The notes: generated from the letters alone by a model not told the origin. Counted from the first letter of the stretch, positions 31,911 to 41,404 are shown. The stretch is 64,000 bases of DNA from Pseudomonas sp. dw_358 (GCF_018449655.1 NZ_JAAVUX010000012.1:1-64000), one strand, 5' to 3'. Translations and numbers: made by a program.

Positions 31911-32735
31911 CTACTCGGCTCTAGCCCGTACGTGGATGGCGGCAAATGGCTCATTCTGCACCAGTTCGATCAGCGATTCCTTGACCAGCTCAAGAATCGC
32001 CATAAAGGTCACCACCACCCCGAGCTTGCCCTCCTCGGCCGTGTACAGCTCGCTGAACGGCACGAAGCCGCCGCCCTTGAGCCTTTCCAGCACATCGCTC
32101 ATGCGCTCGCGAGTGGACAGCGCTTCGCGGCTGACCTGATGGCTCTCGAACATGTCGCCCCGGCGCAGCACCTCGGCCATGGACAGCAGCAGCTCCGGCA
32201 GGGTGACTTCGGGCAACAGCTTGCGCGCCTTGGCCTGGGGGGCATCGAGCCTGGGAATGAAGATATCGCGACCGACCCGCTTGAGGCCTTCGATACCCTC
32301 GGCAGCCGCCTTGAAGCGCTCGTATTCCTGCAAGCGGCGGATCAGCTCGGCCCGCGGGTCATCCTCTTCGGTCTCGGCCTCGGCGGAACGGGGCAACAGC
32401 ATGCGCGACTTGATCTCGGCGAGCATGGCGGCCATCACCAGATACTCGGCAGCCAGCTCCAGGCGCACGGTTTTCATCAGCTCGACGTAGCCCATGTACT
32501 GGCGCGTGATCTCGGCCACCGGGATGTCGAGGATGTCGATATTCTGCTTGCGGATCAGGTACAGCAGCAAGTCCAACGGGCCTTCGAAAGCTTCGAGGAA
32601 GACTTCCAGCGCATCCGGCGGAATGTACAGATCCACCGGCAGTTCGGTTACGGCCTGGCCATAGACCAGCGCCAGCTGGAGCTGCTGCGGCAACTCGGCG
32701 GCCGCCGGCGCTGGCGCCTCGCTCAGATCGCTCAC
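31911..32735 (-). CDS. scpA: Segregation and condensation protein A
   Basis: The 274-residue kleisin begins with a GTG placed directly after the yciO stop. The N-terminal Smc-binding motif FEGPLDLLLYLIRKQNIDI and the C-terminal winged helix (LGVVVTFMAILELVKE) are clear. ScpA bridges the Smc heads and binds ScpB. It forms part of the trpH-yciO-scpA-scpB operon. Confidence 0.96.
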   Translation of the reverse strand: MSDLSEAPAPAAAELPQQLQLALVYGQAVTELPVDLYIPPDALEVFLEAFEGPLDLLLYLIRKQNIDILDIPVAEITRQYMGYVELMKTVRLELAAEYLVMAAMLAEIKSRMLLPRSAEAETEEDDPRAELIRRLQEYERFKAAAEGIEGLKRVGRDIFIPRLDAPQAKARKLLPEVTLPELLLSMAEVLRRGDMFESHQVSREALSTRERMSDVLERLKGGGFVPFSELYTAEEGKLGVVVTFMAILELVKESLIELVQNEPFAAIHVRARAE

Positions 32736-33365
32736 TCAGGCTTCGACCAGAAACGGCGTCGGGTCGCCACAGCCGACGCGCACCACTTCCGGGTCGCCAT
32801 TGGCCAGGTTGATCACAGTGGAAGCCGACACCCCGCCGAAACCGCCGTCGATGATCAGGTCGACCTGGTGTTCCAGGGCCTGACGCATTTCATAGGGGTC
32901 GCTCATGGGCTCACTGTCGCCGGGCATGATCAGACTGACACTCATCAGCGGCTCGCCCAGCTGCTCCAGCAACGCATGAGCGATCGGATGGTTGGGCACC
33001 CGCAAGCCGATGGTGCGACGTTTGGGGTGCAGCAACAGGCGCGGCACTTCGCGAGTGGCATTGAGGATGTAGGTGTAGGGGCCCGGGGTGTGCGCCTTGA
33101 GCAGGCGGAACGCCGCCGTGTCGACCTTGGCGAACAGGCCCAGTTGCGACAGATCGCGGCAGATCAGCGTGAAATTGTGCTTGTCGTCCAGCTGCCGCAA
33201 TTTGCGCACACGCTCGATGGCGCCCTTGTCGCCGATCTGGCAACCCACGGCATAGGACGAATCGGTGGGATAGATCACCACTCCGCCACCGCGGATGATC
33301 TCCACCGCCTGTTTGATCAGGCGCGCCTGCGGATTCTCAGGGTGAATCTGAAAAAATTGACTCAC
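32736..33365 (-). CDS. yciO: YciO-type Sua5/YrdC-family protein
   Basis: The 209-residue protein has the YrdC fold: GGVVIYPTDSSYAVGCQ, KHNFTLICRDLSQ, GPYTYILNATREVP and RTIGLRVPNHP. YrdC/Sua5 enzymes make threonylcarbamoyl-AMP for tRNA t6A; YciO paralogues have weaker or different activity, so it may not replace TsaC. The GTG start was chosen from the conserved SQFFQIHPENPQ and an AGGT signal. It abuts scpA. Confidence 0.9.
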   Translation of the reverse strand: MSQFFQIHPENPQARLIKQAVEIIRGGGVVIYPTDSSYAVGCQIGDKGAIERVRKLRQLDDKHNFTLICRDLSQLGLFAKVDTAAFRLLKAHTPGPYTYILNATREVPRLLLHPKRRTIGLRVPNHPIAHALLEQLGEPLMSVSLIMPGDSEPMSDPYEMRQALEHQVDLIIDGGFGGVSASTVINLANGDPEVVRVGCGDPTPFLVEA

Positions 33366-33381
33366 GTGGTTTACCTGTTCA

Positions 33382-34242
33382 TCAAACGGGAAGTGATTGC
33401 TCATATTTGAACCGGGCCGACAAGGGCGGCAGGTCCTCGGGCAATGCCCGGTAGACGCCGATCTCCGACCAGGCGCCCGGGCCATGAAAATCACTGCCGG
33501 CGCTCGCCAGCAGACCAAACTCGCGGGCCAGGATGGACAAGGTGCCTACCTGCTCGGCGGGCGGCATGCCGTTGACCACTTCGATGGCATGGCCGCCCGC
33601 TTGAATATAGTCGGCTATCAGGCGGCGACGCTTGCCGCGGGTAAAATCGTAATGCAGTGGATGGGCCAGGCTGACCCAGGCACCCGACCGGCGGAGCATG
33701 CCGACGGTGTCCTCCAGGGTCGGCCAGTGCAGCTTGACGTCGCCCAGCTTGCCAGCCCCCAGCCACTTGCGGAACGCTTCGGCGCGGTCGGAAACGTAGC
33801 CCTCACGCACCAGAAAATCGGCGAAGTGTGGACGGGCCGGGGCATTGGCGCTGTTACCCAGTTCCTGCTGAATCGCCCGTGCGCCTTCGAGCGCGCCCGG
33901 CATACCCTTGAGGGCAAGCTTGCGGCTGATTTCCTCGGCCCGCAGCCAGCGCCCGGTGTGCAGTTGCTCGACAGCGGCCAGCAGCGGCGGCGCTTGCAGA
34001 TCGAACCCGTAACCCAGCACATGAATGGTGGCGCCGCCCCAGGTGCAGGACATTTCCACCCCGCTGATCCACTGCATTTGCCGGGCATGGGCGGCTTCAC
34101 GGGCCTCGGCCAGGCCCTCAAGTGTATCGTGATCAGTCAGGGCAAGGGTTTGCACACCCTTCTCGAACGCCCGCTCCACCAGCGCCGTGGGCGACAGGGC
34201 GCCGTCGGAAGCGGTGCTGTGGCAGTGCAGATCGATCATCAT
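33382..34242 (-). CDS. trpH: PHP-domain phosphatase/exonuclease (RnaAM, TrpH/YciV)
   Basis: The 286-residue protein has the PHP metal motifs [27 protein letters not shown] and [10 protein letters not shown]. coli YciV/RnaAM is a 5'-3' exonuclease on small RNA and 3',5'-bisnucleotide substrates. It leads the leftward operon with yciO, scpA and scpB. The start is one of two adjacent ATG codons. Confidence 0.93.
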   Translation of the reverse strand: MMIDLHCHSTASDGALSPTALVERAFEKGVQTLALTDHDTLEGLAEAREAAHARQMQWISGVEMSCTWGGATIHVLGYGFDLQAPPLLAAVEQLHTGRWLRAEEISRKLALKGMPGALEGARAIQQELGNSANAPARPHFADFLVREGYVSDRAEAFRKWLGAGKLGDVKLHWPTLEDTVGMLRRSGAWVSLAHPLHYDFTRGKRRRLIADYIQAGGHAIEVVNGMPPAEQVGTLSILAREFGLLASAGSDFHGPGAWSEIGVYRALPEDLPPLSARFKYEQSLPV

Positions 34243-34314
34243 GGAGGTGCTTTCGCTTTCGCAGTCATTGATGTTTGTTATTATGCCCGTCACACCCTGC
34301 TTCTGGCTGCCATT

Positions 34315-34908
34315 GTGAAACAATTGATCGATTTCATCCCGCTGATCCTGTTCTTCATCGTGTTCAAGCTCGACCCGCGCACGGTCGACCTGGCGGGTCA
34401 CAGCTTTACCCTCGGCGGTATCTTCAGCGCCACGGCCGTGCTCATCGCGGCCTCCGTGGTGGTGTACGGTATTCTCTTCATCACCCAGCGGCGCCTGGAA
34501 AAAGGCCAGTGGGCCACGCTCCTCGGCTGCCTGATCTTCGGCAGCCTGACCCTGGCCTTCCACAGCGAGACCTTCCTCAAATGGAAGGCGCCAGTGGTCA
34601 ACTGGGTGTTTGCGGTGGCCTTCATCGGCAGCCACTTCATCGGCGACAAGCTGTTGATCAAGCGCCTGATGGGCCATGCCCTGACCTTGCCGGACCCGGT
34701 CTGGACCCGCCTGAACATCGCCTGGATCATCTTTTTCATCTTTTGCGGCGCGGCCAATCTGTTTGTTGCCTTTACCTTCCAGGCCTACTGGGTCGACTTC
34801 AAGGTGTTCGGCAGTCTGGGCATGACCCTGCTGTTCCTCGTGGGCCAGGGCATCTACCTGTCACGGCACCTGCACGATGTCGAGCCCGCCCCCAAAACCA
34901 AGGATTGA
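34315..34908 (+). CDS. yciB: YciB/IspZ inner membrane septation protein
   Basis: The 197-residue protein starts with GTG and has about five to six hydrophobic segments, with the family start [17 protein letters not shown] and the central [18 protein letters not shown]. In E. coli YciB affects envelope integrity and cell division. The gene is divergent from trpH and lies 1 bp before yciI. Confidence 0.94.
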   Translation: MKQLIDFIPLILFFIVFKLDPRTVDLAGHSFTLGGIFSATAVLIAASVVVYGILFITQRRLEKGQWATLLGCLIFGSLTLAFHSETFLKWKAPVVNWVFAVAFIGSHFIGDKLLIKRLMGHALTLPDPVWTRLNIAWIIFFIFCGAANLFVAFTFQAYWVDFKVFGSLGMTLLFLVGQGIYLSRHLHDVEPAPKTKD

Positions 34909-34909
34909 T

Positions 34910-35209
34910 ATGCTTTACGCCATTATCTCTACCGATGTCGAAAACTCCCTGGAAAAACGCCTGAGTGTGCGACCCGCGCACCTGGAGCGACTCAAGCAGT
35001 TGCAGACGCAAGGTCGCCTGGTGCTGGCCGGCCCGCACCCGGCCATCGACAGCAACGACCCGGGCGAAGCCGGCTTCACCGGCAGCCTGATCGTCGCCGA
35101 GTTCGACTCCCTGGCCAGCGCCCGGAGCTGGGCCGACAACGACCCTTACATTGCCGCGGGCGTCTATGCCCAGGTACTGGTCAAGCCGTTCAAGCAAGTG
35201 CTGCCCTGA
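34910..35209 (+). CDS. yciI: YciI-like protein
   Basis: The 99-residue ferredoxin-like protein has the YciI features [22 protein letters not shown] with a conserved histidine, LVLAGPHPA and [17 protein letters not shown]. The biochemical role is not established. It follows yciB by one base and cpxR comes 47 bp later. Confidence 0.93.
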   Translation: MLYAIISTDVENSLEKRLSVRPAHLERLKQLQTQGRLVLAGPHPAIDSNDPGEAGFTGSLIVAEFDSLASARSWADNDPYIAAGVYAQVLVKPFKQVLP

Positions 35210-35256
35210 CCGCCGTCTGCCAGCCCCGAGACGTGCGGCATTGATTAGAGAGTCCC

Positions 35257-35934
35257 ATGAGCGACCTGTTACTGATCGACGATGACGAGGAACTGTGCGA
35301 GCTGCTGAGCAGCTGGCTGGGCCAGGAAGGCTTTCAGGTCCGCGCCTGCCACGACGGCAAGAGCGCCCGGGCGGCGTTGGCGGAACTGGAACCGGCGGCG
35401 GTCGTGCTGGATGTCATGCTGCCCGATGGCAGCGGCCTGGAACTGCTCAAGCAGTTGCGCACCGAGCATGCCGACCTGCCGGTGGTGATGCTCTCGGCCC
35501 GAGGCGAGCCGCTGGACCGCATTCTCGGCCTGGAACTGGGCGCCGACGATTACCTGGCCAAACCCTGCGACCCCCGCGAACTGACCGCCCGTCTGCGCGC
35601 GGTCATGCGGCGCAGCCACCCCGCGACCGCCTCCAGCCAGCTGGAACTGGGCGACCTGTGCTTCAGCCCGGCCCGTGGCGTGGTCAATATCAACGAACAC
35701 GACATCAGCCTGACCATCTCCGAAAGCCGCCTGCTCGAAGCACTGCTGCGCCAGCCAGGCGAACCGCTGGACAAGCAGGAGCTGGCGCAGATCGCCCTGG
35801 GCCGCAAATTGACCCTGTATGACCGCAGCCTGGACATGCACGTGAGCAACCTGCGCAAGAAGATCGGGCCCCACGCCGATGGCCGGCCACGAATCGTGGC
35901 GCTGCGCAGCCGCGGTTACTTCTACGCGGAGTAA
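35257..35934 (+). CDS. cpxR: CpxR-like OmpR-family response regulator
   Basis: The 225-residue regulator has a receiver domain with phospho-acceptor Asp52 (VVLDVMLPDGSG) and Lys in YLAKPCDP. The C-terminal OmpR-type winged helix is clear (LTISESRLLEALL; LDMHVSNLRKKIG). Synteny with P. aeruginosa cpxR-(spy-like)-cpxA supports the name. Its partner kinase lies 3.1 kb downstream because an amine oxidase gene intervenes. Confidence 0.92.
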   Translation: MSDLLLIDDDEELCELLSSWLGQEGFQVRACHDGKSARAALAELEPAAVVLDVMLPDGSGLELLKQLRTEHADLPVVMLSARGEPLDRILGLELGADDYLAKPCDPRELTARLRAVMRRSHPATASSQLELGDLCFSPARGVVNINEHDISLTISESRLLEALLRQPGEPLDKQELAQIALGRKLTLYDRSLDMHVSNLRKKIGPHADGRPRIVALRSRGYFYAE

Positions 35935-36042
35935 CGCATCGGCCCGGCGCAGGAAAGCCTTCACCCTGCGCCCCCCCCATACGCCTCCAGATAATCCGTC
36001 GACACGGCAGCCGCCGTGCATGGATTGCCTGGAGCTACCCAC

Positions 36043-38358
36043 ATGCCGAAACACGTCCCGCAACCGTCGCGCAAACGCCGGTTTTTCCCCTCTCCCCTCG
36101 CCACCACCCTCGCCGCCCTGCTTGCCGCAAGCCCCATGACCCAGGCCGTGGCCCACGGCGGCCCCGTGGAGATGATCGAACTGGAAACCAGCCTGCGTGC
36201 GTTCGGGGCCAGCGTGCACTGGGATGAGTACGCCGGCCTCTATGTCATCAACCACAACAGCGCCCACATCAAGCTTCGACCTGACAGCCCGACGGCGCTC
36301 GTGAACGGCAAGACGCTCAAGCTCACCGCACCGGTCATGCTCAAAGATGGCACGGCCATGATGTACGCGGGCATGATCAATGAACTGTTCCAGTCGGACC
36401 TCGACGAAACATTCCGCCTGGAAACCCGTCCGCACCCCCTGAATCCGCTGACGGGCGCCGAGATTTCCGCTGCGGTCTCGACGCTCAAGCAATCGCCTCA
36501 CTATCGCCAGGGCATGCAGTTCACTGACGTCAGCGTGCACGAGCCGCCCAAGGAAAAGGTCTGGTCGTTCGTCTATGACCAAAAGGCCACGCCGCTGCCT
36601 CGCCAGGCGAGCATGACCGTGCTGGACGGCAAGAAAGTGTTCGAGGCGCTCGTCGATCTGGACAAGGCTCAGTTGCTGCAATGGAAGTTCATCGAGGGTG
36701 TCCACGGCCGTGTGCTGGCCGAGGAGGATGCCGTGATCGATCGGGTACTCAAGGCCGATCCACAGTATATCCAGGCGCTGAAAAAGCGCGGCGTCACCGA
36801 TTTGGATAAAGTGGTCACTTCAACGCTGACCACCGGTTATTTTGGCGCTGAGGACGGCCTGGTGCACGATGCCAGGTTGCTCAAGGTCGCGTCCTACCTC
36901 GATATCGGCGATGGCAATTTCTACGCACACCCCATTGATCAACTGGTGGCGGTGGTCGATCTGACCGAGAAGAAAATGATCAAGCTCGACGATACCGGCG
37001 TGCTGCCGATCCCCTCGCGGCCCGCCCCCTACGATGGACGTGACCAGCGGCCTATGGCGCTCAAGCCCTTGGATATCACCGAGCCCCAGGGCAAGAACTA
37101 TCAGCTCACCGGCAACGTGGTGAAGTGGCACAACTGGGAGTTTCACCTGCGCATGGACACGCGGGTCGGCCCGGTTCTCTCGACCCTGACCTACAACGAC
37201 AAAGGCGTGCGGCGCAAAGTGATGTACGAGGGCAGCCTGGGCGGGATGATCGTGCCCTATGGCGACCCGGACATTGGCTGGTACTTCATGGCCTACCTGG
37301 ACTCGGGTGACTTCGGCATGGGCGCCCTCACCTCATCGATCGAACGCGGCACAGACGTGCCCGGCAATGCTGTGCTGCTGGATGCCACCCTGGCCGACGG
37401 CAGCGGTGAGCCACGCACCATCCCTCGCGCCATGGCGCTGTTCGAACGCTACGCCGGACCTGAATACAAACATCAGGAAGGCAACCAGCCGAACGTCAGC
37501 GCCGAGCGGCGCGAGTTGGTCATTCGCTGGATCAGTACCGTAGGCAACTACGACTATATCTTCGACTGGGTGCTGCAGCCCAACGGCACCTTGGGCATCA
37601 ATGCCGGCGCCACCGGTATCGAGGCGGTCAAAGGGGTGGCCACGCGCACCATGCAAGACGCCACGGCGGCCGATGACACCCGCTACGGCACTCTGATCGA
37701 CCACAACCTGGTCGGCACCACGCACCAGCATATCTACAACTTCCGCCTGGATCTGGACATCGACGGCGAGCAGAACTCGCTACTGGAAATCGATCCGATC
37801 ATTGCTGAAAACAAGGACGGCGGACCGCGTACCACCAGTATCCAGACGACCCAGCGCGAAGTGGCCAGCGAGCTGCAAGCCGCACAAAAGTATGACCCTG
37901 GCACCATCCGCCTGATTGCCAACACCAACAAGTCCAACAAAGTGGGCAACCCGGTGGCCTATCAGGTCATCCCTTATGCGGGCGGCACCCATCCTATCGC
38001 CAAAGGCGCGATGTTCGGTCCGGACGAATGGCTCAGCCGGCGATTCGCCTTCATGGACAAGCAACTCTGGGTCACCCGTCACAATCCGCTGCAGCGCTAC
38101 CCCGAGGGCAAATATCCCAATCGATCCAGGGAGGAAACCGGCCTGGGGCTCTACACCCAAAACGATCAGTCCATCGTGAACCAGGATCTGGTGGTATGGC
38201 TGACCACCGGTACCACCCACGTGGTGCGTTCGGAGGAGTGGCCGATGATGCCCACCGAATGGGTCAATGTGCTGCTCAAGCCCTGGAACTTCTTCGACCA
38301 GACCCCCACCTTGTACTTGAATGCGCCCGAAGCCCCGCTCGATGCGGCCACCCCCTGA
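36043..38358 (+). CDS. tynA: Primary (copper) amine oxidase
   Basis: The 771-residue periplasmic enzyme oxidises primary amines such as tyramine or phenylethylamine to aldehydes, ammonia and hydrogen peroxide. The quinone-cofactor tyrosine is Tyr503 in TVGNYDYIF. The base Asp420 (YLDSGDFG) and copper ligands His561 and His563 (THQHIYNF) and His726 (GTTHVVRSEEW) keep the same spacing as in E. coli TynA. The N-terminus has a basic signal peptide (KRRFF, hydrophobic core, ending TQAVA). The start has GGAG at 8 bp. It lies between cpxR and the spy-like gene, where P. aeruginosa has nothing. Confidence 0.95.
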   Translation: MPKHVPQPSRKRRFFPSPLATTLAALLAASPMTQAVAHGGPVEMIELETSLRAFGASVHWDEYAGLYVINHNSAHIKLRPDSPTALVNGKTLKLTAPVMLKDGTAMMYAGMINELFQSDLDETFRLETRPHPLNPLTGAEISAAVSTLKQSPHYRQGMQFTDVSVHEPPKEKVWSFVYDQKATPLPRQASMTVLDGKKVFEALVDLDKAQLLQWKFIEGVHGRVLAEEDAVIDRVLKADPQYIQALKKRGVTDLDKVVTSTLTTGYFGAEDGLVHDARLLKVASYLDIGDGNFYAHPIDQLVAVVDLTEKKMIKLDDTGVLPIPSRPAPYDGRDQRPMALKPLDITEPQGKNYQLTGNVVKWHNWEFHLRMDTRVGPVLSTLTYNDKGVRRKVMYEGSLGGMIVPYGDPDIGWYFMAYLDSGDFGMGALTSSIERGTDVPGNAVLLDATLADGSGEPRTIPRAMALFERYAGPEYKHQEGNQPNVSAERRELVIRWISTVGNYDYIFDWVLQPNGTLGINAGATGIEAVKGVATRTMQDATAADDTRYGTLIDHNLVGTTHQHIYNFRLDLDIDGEQNSLLEIDPIIAENKDGGPRTTSIQTTQREVASELQAAQKYDPGTIRLIANTNKSNKVGNPVAYQVIPYAGGTHPIAKGAMFGPDEWLSRRFAFMDKQLWVTRHNPLQRYPEGKYPNRSREETGLGLYTQNDQSIVNQDLVVWLTTGTTHVVRSEEWPMMPTEWVNVLLKPWNFFDQTPTLYLNAPEAPLDAATP

Positions 38359-38370
38359 GGCAGCCACCGG

Positions 38371-38412
38371 CCCCGTGGCCACGCTTGCAGGCCAGCGCCG
38401 CCACGGGGTCTT
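38371..38412 (+). terminator. Possible tynA terminator
   Basis: A 9-bp stem CCCCGTGGC/GCCACGGGG (38371-38379 with 38400-38408) is followed by TCTTTA. The T run is short, so termination may be partial. Confidence 0.55.
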
Positions 38413-38426
38413 TACGCAAGCTTTAC
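38411..38426 (+). promoter_or_regulatory. CpxR-type box upstream of spy-like gene
   Basis: TTTAC-N6-TTTAC (complement GTAAA-N6-GTAAA) matches the CpxR direct repeat, known as GTAAA-N4-8-GTAAA. It is 83 bp upstream of the spy-like ATG. A downstream TTGACC (38433) may be the -35 box, but no clean -10 follows at 17 bp. Confidence 0.7.
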
Positions 38427-38508
38427 CTGGCATTGACCGCGCCTGACCTTGATCTCCCTAAACTGAGCGCATCCGGTAATCACCGGGAATCAGACAAGGA
38501 GATTCACC

Positions 38509-38964
38509 ATGCGCAAGACTCTTATTGCATTGATGCTCGCTGCGGCCCTGCCTGCTGTGGCCATGGCGAGTCCTGGCGATGGCCCAAGTGATGGCCCTGG
38601 CTTCGGCAAAGGCCCCGGCTTTGGCCCTGGTCCCGGCCGTCACCGCGCCCCTTACGCCGAGCTGAACCTGACCCCGGACCAGCGTCAGCAGATCGACAAG
38701 CTGGTAGGTGGTGAAATGCACGGCGACCGCGAGATCACCGAGCGCTACCTGCAAAAATTGCCAGCGGCTGATCAACAGGCCATGAAGAACGAAATCAAGG
38801 CCGGACAAGACAAGACCCAGGCCGATATCCGCGCGCTGCTCAAGCCTGATCAGCAGAAGCAGTTTGACGCGATCAAGCAGAAAGAAGATCAGCGCCGCGC
38901 CGAATGGAAGGAATTTCAGGCCTGGAAGGCCTCCAAAGGCCAGACGGCTGACAAAACCCAGTAA
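38509..38964 (+). CDS. Spy/CpxP-like periplasmic protein (LTxxQ)
   Basis: The 151-residue protein has a signal peptide (MRKTLIALMLAAALPAVAMA), a Gly/Pro-rich linker, then a helical domain with the LTxxQ motif LNLTPDQRQQ and a second copy-like LLKPDQQKQF. Spy and CpxP are periplasmic chaperones or damping factors of the Cpx envelope-stress response. Position upstream of cpxA and the CpxR box fit this. It matches the P. aeruginosa PA3205 position. Confidence 0.9.
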   Translation: MRKTLIALMLAAALPAVAMASPGDGPSDGPGFGKGPGFGPGPGRHRAPYAELNLTPDQRQQIDKLVGGEMHGDREITERYLQKLPAADQQAMKNEIKAGQDKTQADIRALLKPDQQKQFDAIKQKEDQRRAEWKEFQAWKASKGQTADKTQ

Positions 38965-38981
38965 GCTTGGCAGTACGCGAG

Positions 38982-39018
38982 CCCGGCCACTCCCCACGTT
39001 GGCCGGGTTTTTGTTTTT
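38982..39018 (+). terminator. Rho-independent terminator before cpxA
   Basis: Stem CCCGGCC/GGCCGGG (38982-38988 with 39001-39007) is followed by TTTTTGTTTTT. It ends 22 bp before the cpxA start codon, with the cpxA ribosome-binding site GGGAGG just beyond it. Confidence 0.88.
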
Positions 39019-39039
39019 CTCCGTCTGGGAGGCTCCCTT

Positions 39040-40380
39040 TTGCGTTCATTGTTCTGGCGTATTCTGGCCAGCTTCTGGCTGGCCATCGCTCTGGTTGCCG
39101 GCCTGTCCATTTTGCTGGGGCACATCCTGAATCAGGATGCCTGGATTCTCAGTCGCCACCCTGGCCTGCGAAATTTTCCCGAGCAATGGACCAAGACCTA
39201 CGAGAACCAAAGCCAGGGTGCCGACCCGGCCCAGGACATGCTTGAACAATTGCGCCGGCACTATCACATCGATACGCAAGTGCTCAACGACAGCAGCGAG
39301 TCAGTAGTGCCGGGCACCTTTACCCGCCGCGCCGCCGCCCTGGAGCAGCGTCAGCACAACGATGAGCGACAACTGCCCTGGCGGCGCCTGACCACCGAAT
39401 ATGTCAGCCCGACCTCGGGCGAGACCTACCTGTTCATCTATCGCATACCCCACCCTGAACTGGACGCCTGGCATCGCGAAAGCCTGATGTGGCCCCTCAG
39501 TGCGCTGGGTATCGCGCTGGTGGTGCTGACCTTGTTCAGCCTGCTGGTGACACTGTCCATCACCCGCCCCCTGAACCAGCTGCGCGGCGCTGTGCACGAC
39601 CTGGGCCAGGCGACTTATCAACAGAACAGCCTGGCACGCCTGTCCAATCGCCGCGACGAGTTCGGCGTGCTGGCCACCGACTTCAACCTGATGGGCCAGC
39701 GCCTGCAAAGTCTGATTGGCAGTCAGCGTCAGCTGCTGCGCGACGTATCCCATGAGCTGCGCTCGCCCTTGGCGCGCCTGCGTATCGCCTTGGCCCTGGC
39801 CGAACGCGCCGAGCCCGAACAGCGAGAAAAACTCTGGCCGCGGCTGACCCGCGAGTGCGATCGCCTCGAAGCCTTGATCAGCGAAATACTCGCCCTTGCC
39901 CGACTGGACGCTGAACACGCCACTGCCGAGCCTGTGGATATTTCCGTGTTGCTGGGCAGTGTGCGCAAGGATGCCCAGCTCAGCGCACCGGAACAGGAAG
40001 TGCGGATCCAGGCGCAACCGGGCCTGACCGTGCGCGGCTGGCCGACCATGATCGAGCGGGCGGTGGATAACCTGGTGCGCAATGCCCTGCGTTTCAACCC
40101 GGTGGGCAAACCGGTGGAACTGCAGGCCAGGTTGGTGGGCGAGCGGGTGGAGTTGAGCGTTCGCGACCACGGGCCTGGCGCGGCGGAAGAGCACTTGGCA
40201 CAACTGGGCGAACCGTTTTTTCGCGCCCCAGGGCAGACCGCCCAGGGCCATGGGCTGGGCCTGGCAATTGCACGCCGGGCAGTGGAACGCCACGGAGGAC
40301 GGCTGTTGCTGGGCAATCATCCGGCCGGCGGTTTCATCGCCACGCTGGATGTGCCCTTGTCGCCGCCCACCGATGTCTGA
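39040..40380 (+). CDS. cpxA: CpxA-like sensor histidine kinase
   Basis: The 446-residue inner membrane kinase starts at a TTG with GGGAGG in place. Two membrane segments (about residues 8-28 and 147-172) flank a periplasmic sensor. HAMP follows (TRPLNQLRGAVHDLG), then HisKA with the phospho-His in DVSHELRSPLARL and the ATPase domain (DNLVRNALRFNP; DHGPGA; GHGLGLAIARRAVERHGG). It should phosphorylate CpxR. Its stop codon is in TGATCA, whose other strand holds the stop of the next gene. Confidence 0.93.
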   Translation: MRSLFWRILASFWLAIALVAGLSILLGHILNQDAWILSRHPGLRNFPEQWTKTYENQSQGADPAQDMLEQLRRHYHIDTQVLNDSSESVVPGTFTRRAAALEQRQHNDERQLPWRRLTTEYVSPTSGETYLFIYRIPHPELDAWHRESLMWPLSALGIALVVLTLFSLLVTLSITRPLNQLRGAVHDLGQATYQQNSLARLSNRRDEFGVLATDFNLMGQRLQSLIGSQRQLLRDVSHELRSPLARLRIALALAERAEPEQREKLWPRLTRECDRLEALISEILALARLDAEHATAEPVDISVLLGSVRKDAQLSAPEQEVRIQAQPGLTVRGWPTMIERAVDNLVRNALRFNPVGKPVELQARLVGERVELSVRDHGPGAAEEHLAQLGEPFFRAPGQTAQGHGLGLAIARRAVERHGGRLLLGNHPAGGFIATLDVPLSPPTDV

Positions 40381-40938
40381 TCAGGCGGTCCAGACGCTGA
40401 CGTAGTCGGCCAACTCCACCTGGGGTGCCTGGCGCGGCTGTTTCTGCGGCGTGCCCAGATACAGGAAACCAAGCATGCGCTCGTTGTCCTGCAACCCCAG
40501 GCCGTCGGCTACCAGCGGCGAGTACGACAGTTCTCCGGTGCGCCATACCGCGCCAATGCCTTGGGCATAGGCCGCCAGCAAAATACCTTGGGCGGCGCAG
40601 CCGGCCGCCAGCAACTGCTCGTTGGCCGGCACCTTGGGGTGGTCCTGCAGGCAGGCAATCACCACGATCAGCAAGGGCGCCCGCAGCGGCATGCCCCGAG
40701 CCTTGTCCAGGGCCGCCTCGCTGGCATCACCGTTGGCCTCCACCGCCTGAGCCAGCAGCTCGCCCAGTTGCTCGCGAGCGCTGCCTTCCACCGTCAGAAA
40801 GCGCCAAGGCCGCAGCAGACCGTGGTCTGGCGCGCGCATGGCGGCCTGGAACAGGACTTCACGCTGCACCTGGCTGGGCGCTGGCTCCACCAGCCGGGGG
40901 ACGGATACACGGTTGAGCAATGCGTCGAGAGCCTCCAT
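40381..40938 (-). CDS. Nitroreductase family protein (YdjA-like)
   Basis: The 185-residue flavoprotein matches the small YdjA group: RAPDHGLLRPWRFLTVEG for FMN binding, ACLQDHPKVPANEQLLAAGCAAQG-like core and GFLYLGTP near the end. YdjA-type enzymes reduce nitro compounds with NAD(P)H; the natural substrate is unknown. It is convergent with cpxA. Confidence 0.92.
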   Translation of the reverse strand: MEALDALLNRVSVPRLVEPAPSQVQREVLFQAAMRAPDHGLLRPWRFLTVEGSAREQLGELLAQAVEANGDASEAALDKARGMPLRAPLLIVVIACLQDHPKVPANEQLLAAGCAAQGILLAAYAQGIGAVWRTGELSYSPLVADGLGLQDNERMLGFLYLGTPQKQPRQAPQVELADYVSVWTA

Positions 40939-41083
40939 CGGCTACCTCCTTGATGATCGAGAGTGAGGATTGTAGACCCACCGGGCCCTGCGGAGTTTGA
41001 CCCATTTGCCCGGCCGCGCATTTTTCCCCTTGGCGGTTCATACTTCGTGCAGATGTCGCGCGCTCGAACGGAGGCAACGTCCC

Positions 41084-41398
41084 ATGAACACGACCCATCC
41101 CCGCTTCACCCGCTTTGCCGACTTTTACCCGTTCTATCTGGCCGAGCATGGCAACAGCAGCTGTCGGCGCCTGCACTTTGTCGGCACCAGCCTGGTCATT
41201 GCCTTGCTGGCGTACACGCTGGCCAGTGGTCAGTGGTGGTTACTGCTGGCCGTGCCGATAGCGGGCTACGCCTTTGCCTGGGTCGGCCACTTCTTTTTCG
41301 AGAAGAACCGCCCGGCCACGTTCGAGTACCCGTTCTACAGCCTGCTGGGGGATTTCGTCATGTATCGGGACATGTTGCTGGGGCACGTCGATTTCTAG
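41084..41398 (+). CDS. DUF962 (Mpo1-like) membrane protein
   Basis: The 104-residue protein has the DUF962 pattern: FYPFYLAEHGNSSCRRLHFVGT, two hydrophobic segments, then WVGHFFFEKNRPATFEYPFYSLLGDFVM. Conserved histidines fit the Mpo1 family, whose yeast member is an iron-dependent dioxygenase for 2-hydroxy fatty acids; the bacterial role is unproven. Ribosome-binding site GGAGG. Confidence 0.88.
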   Translation: MNTTHPRFTRFADFYPFYLAEHGNSSCRRLHFVGTSLVIALLAYTLASGQWWLLLAVPIAGYAFAWVGHFFFEKNRPATFEYPFYSLLGDFVMYRDMLLGHVDF

Positions 41399-41404
41399 GC
41401 CGTA

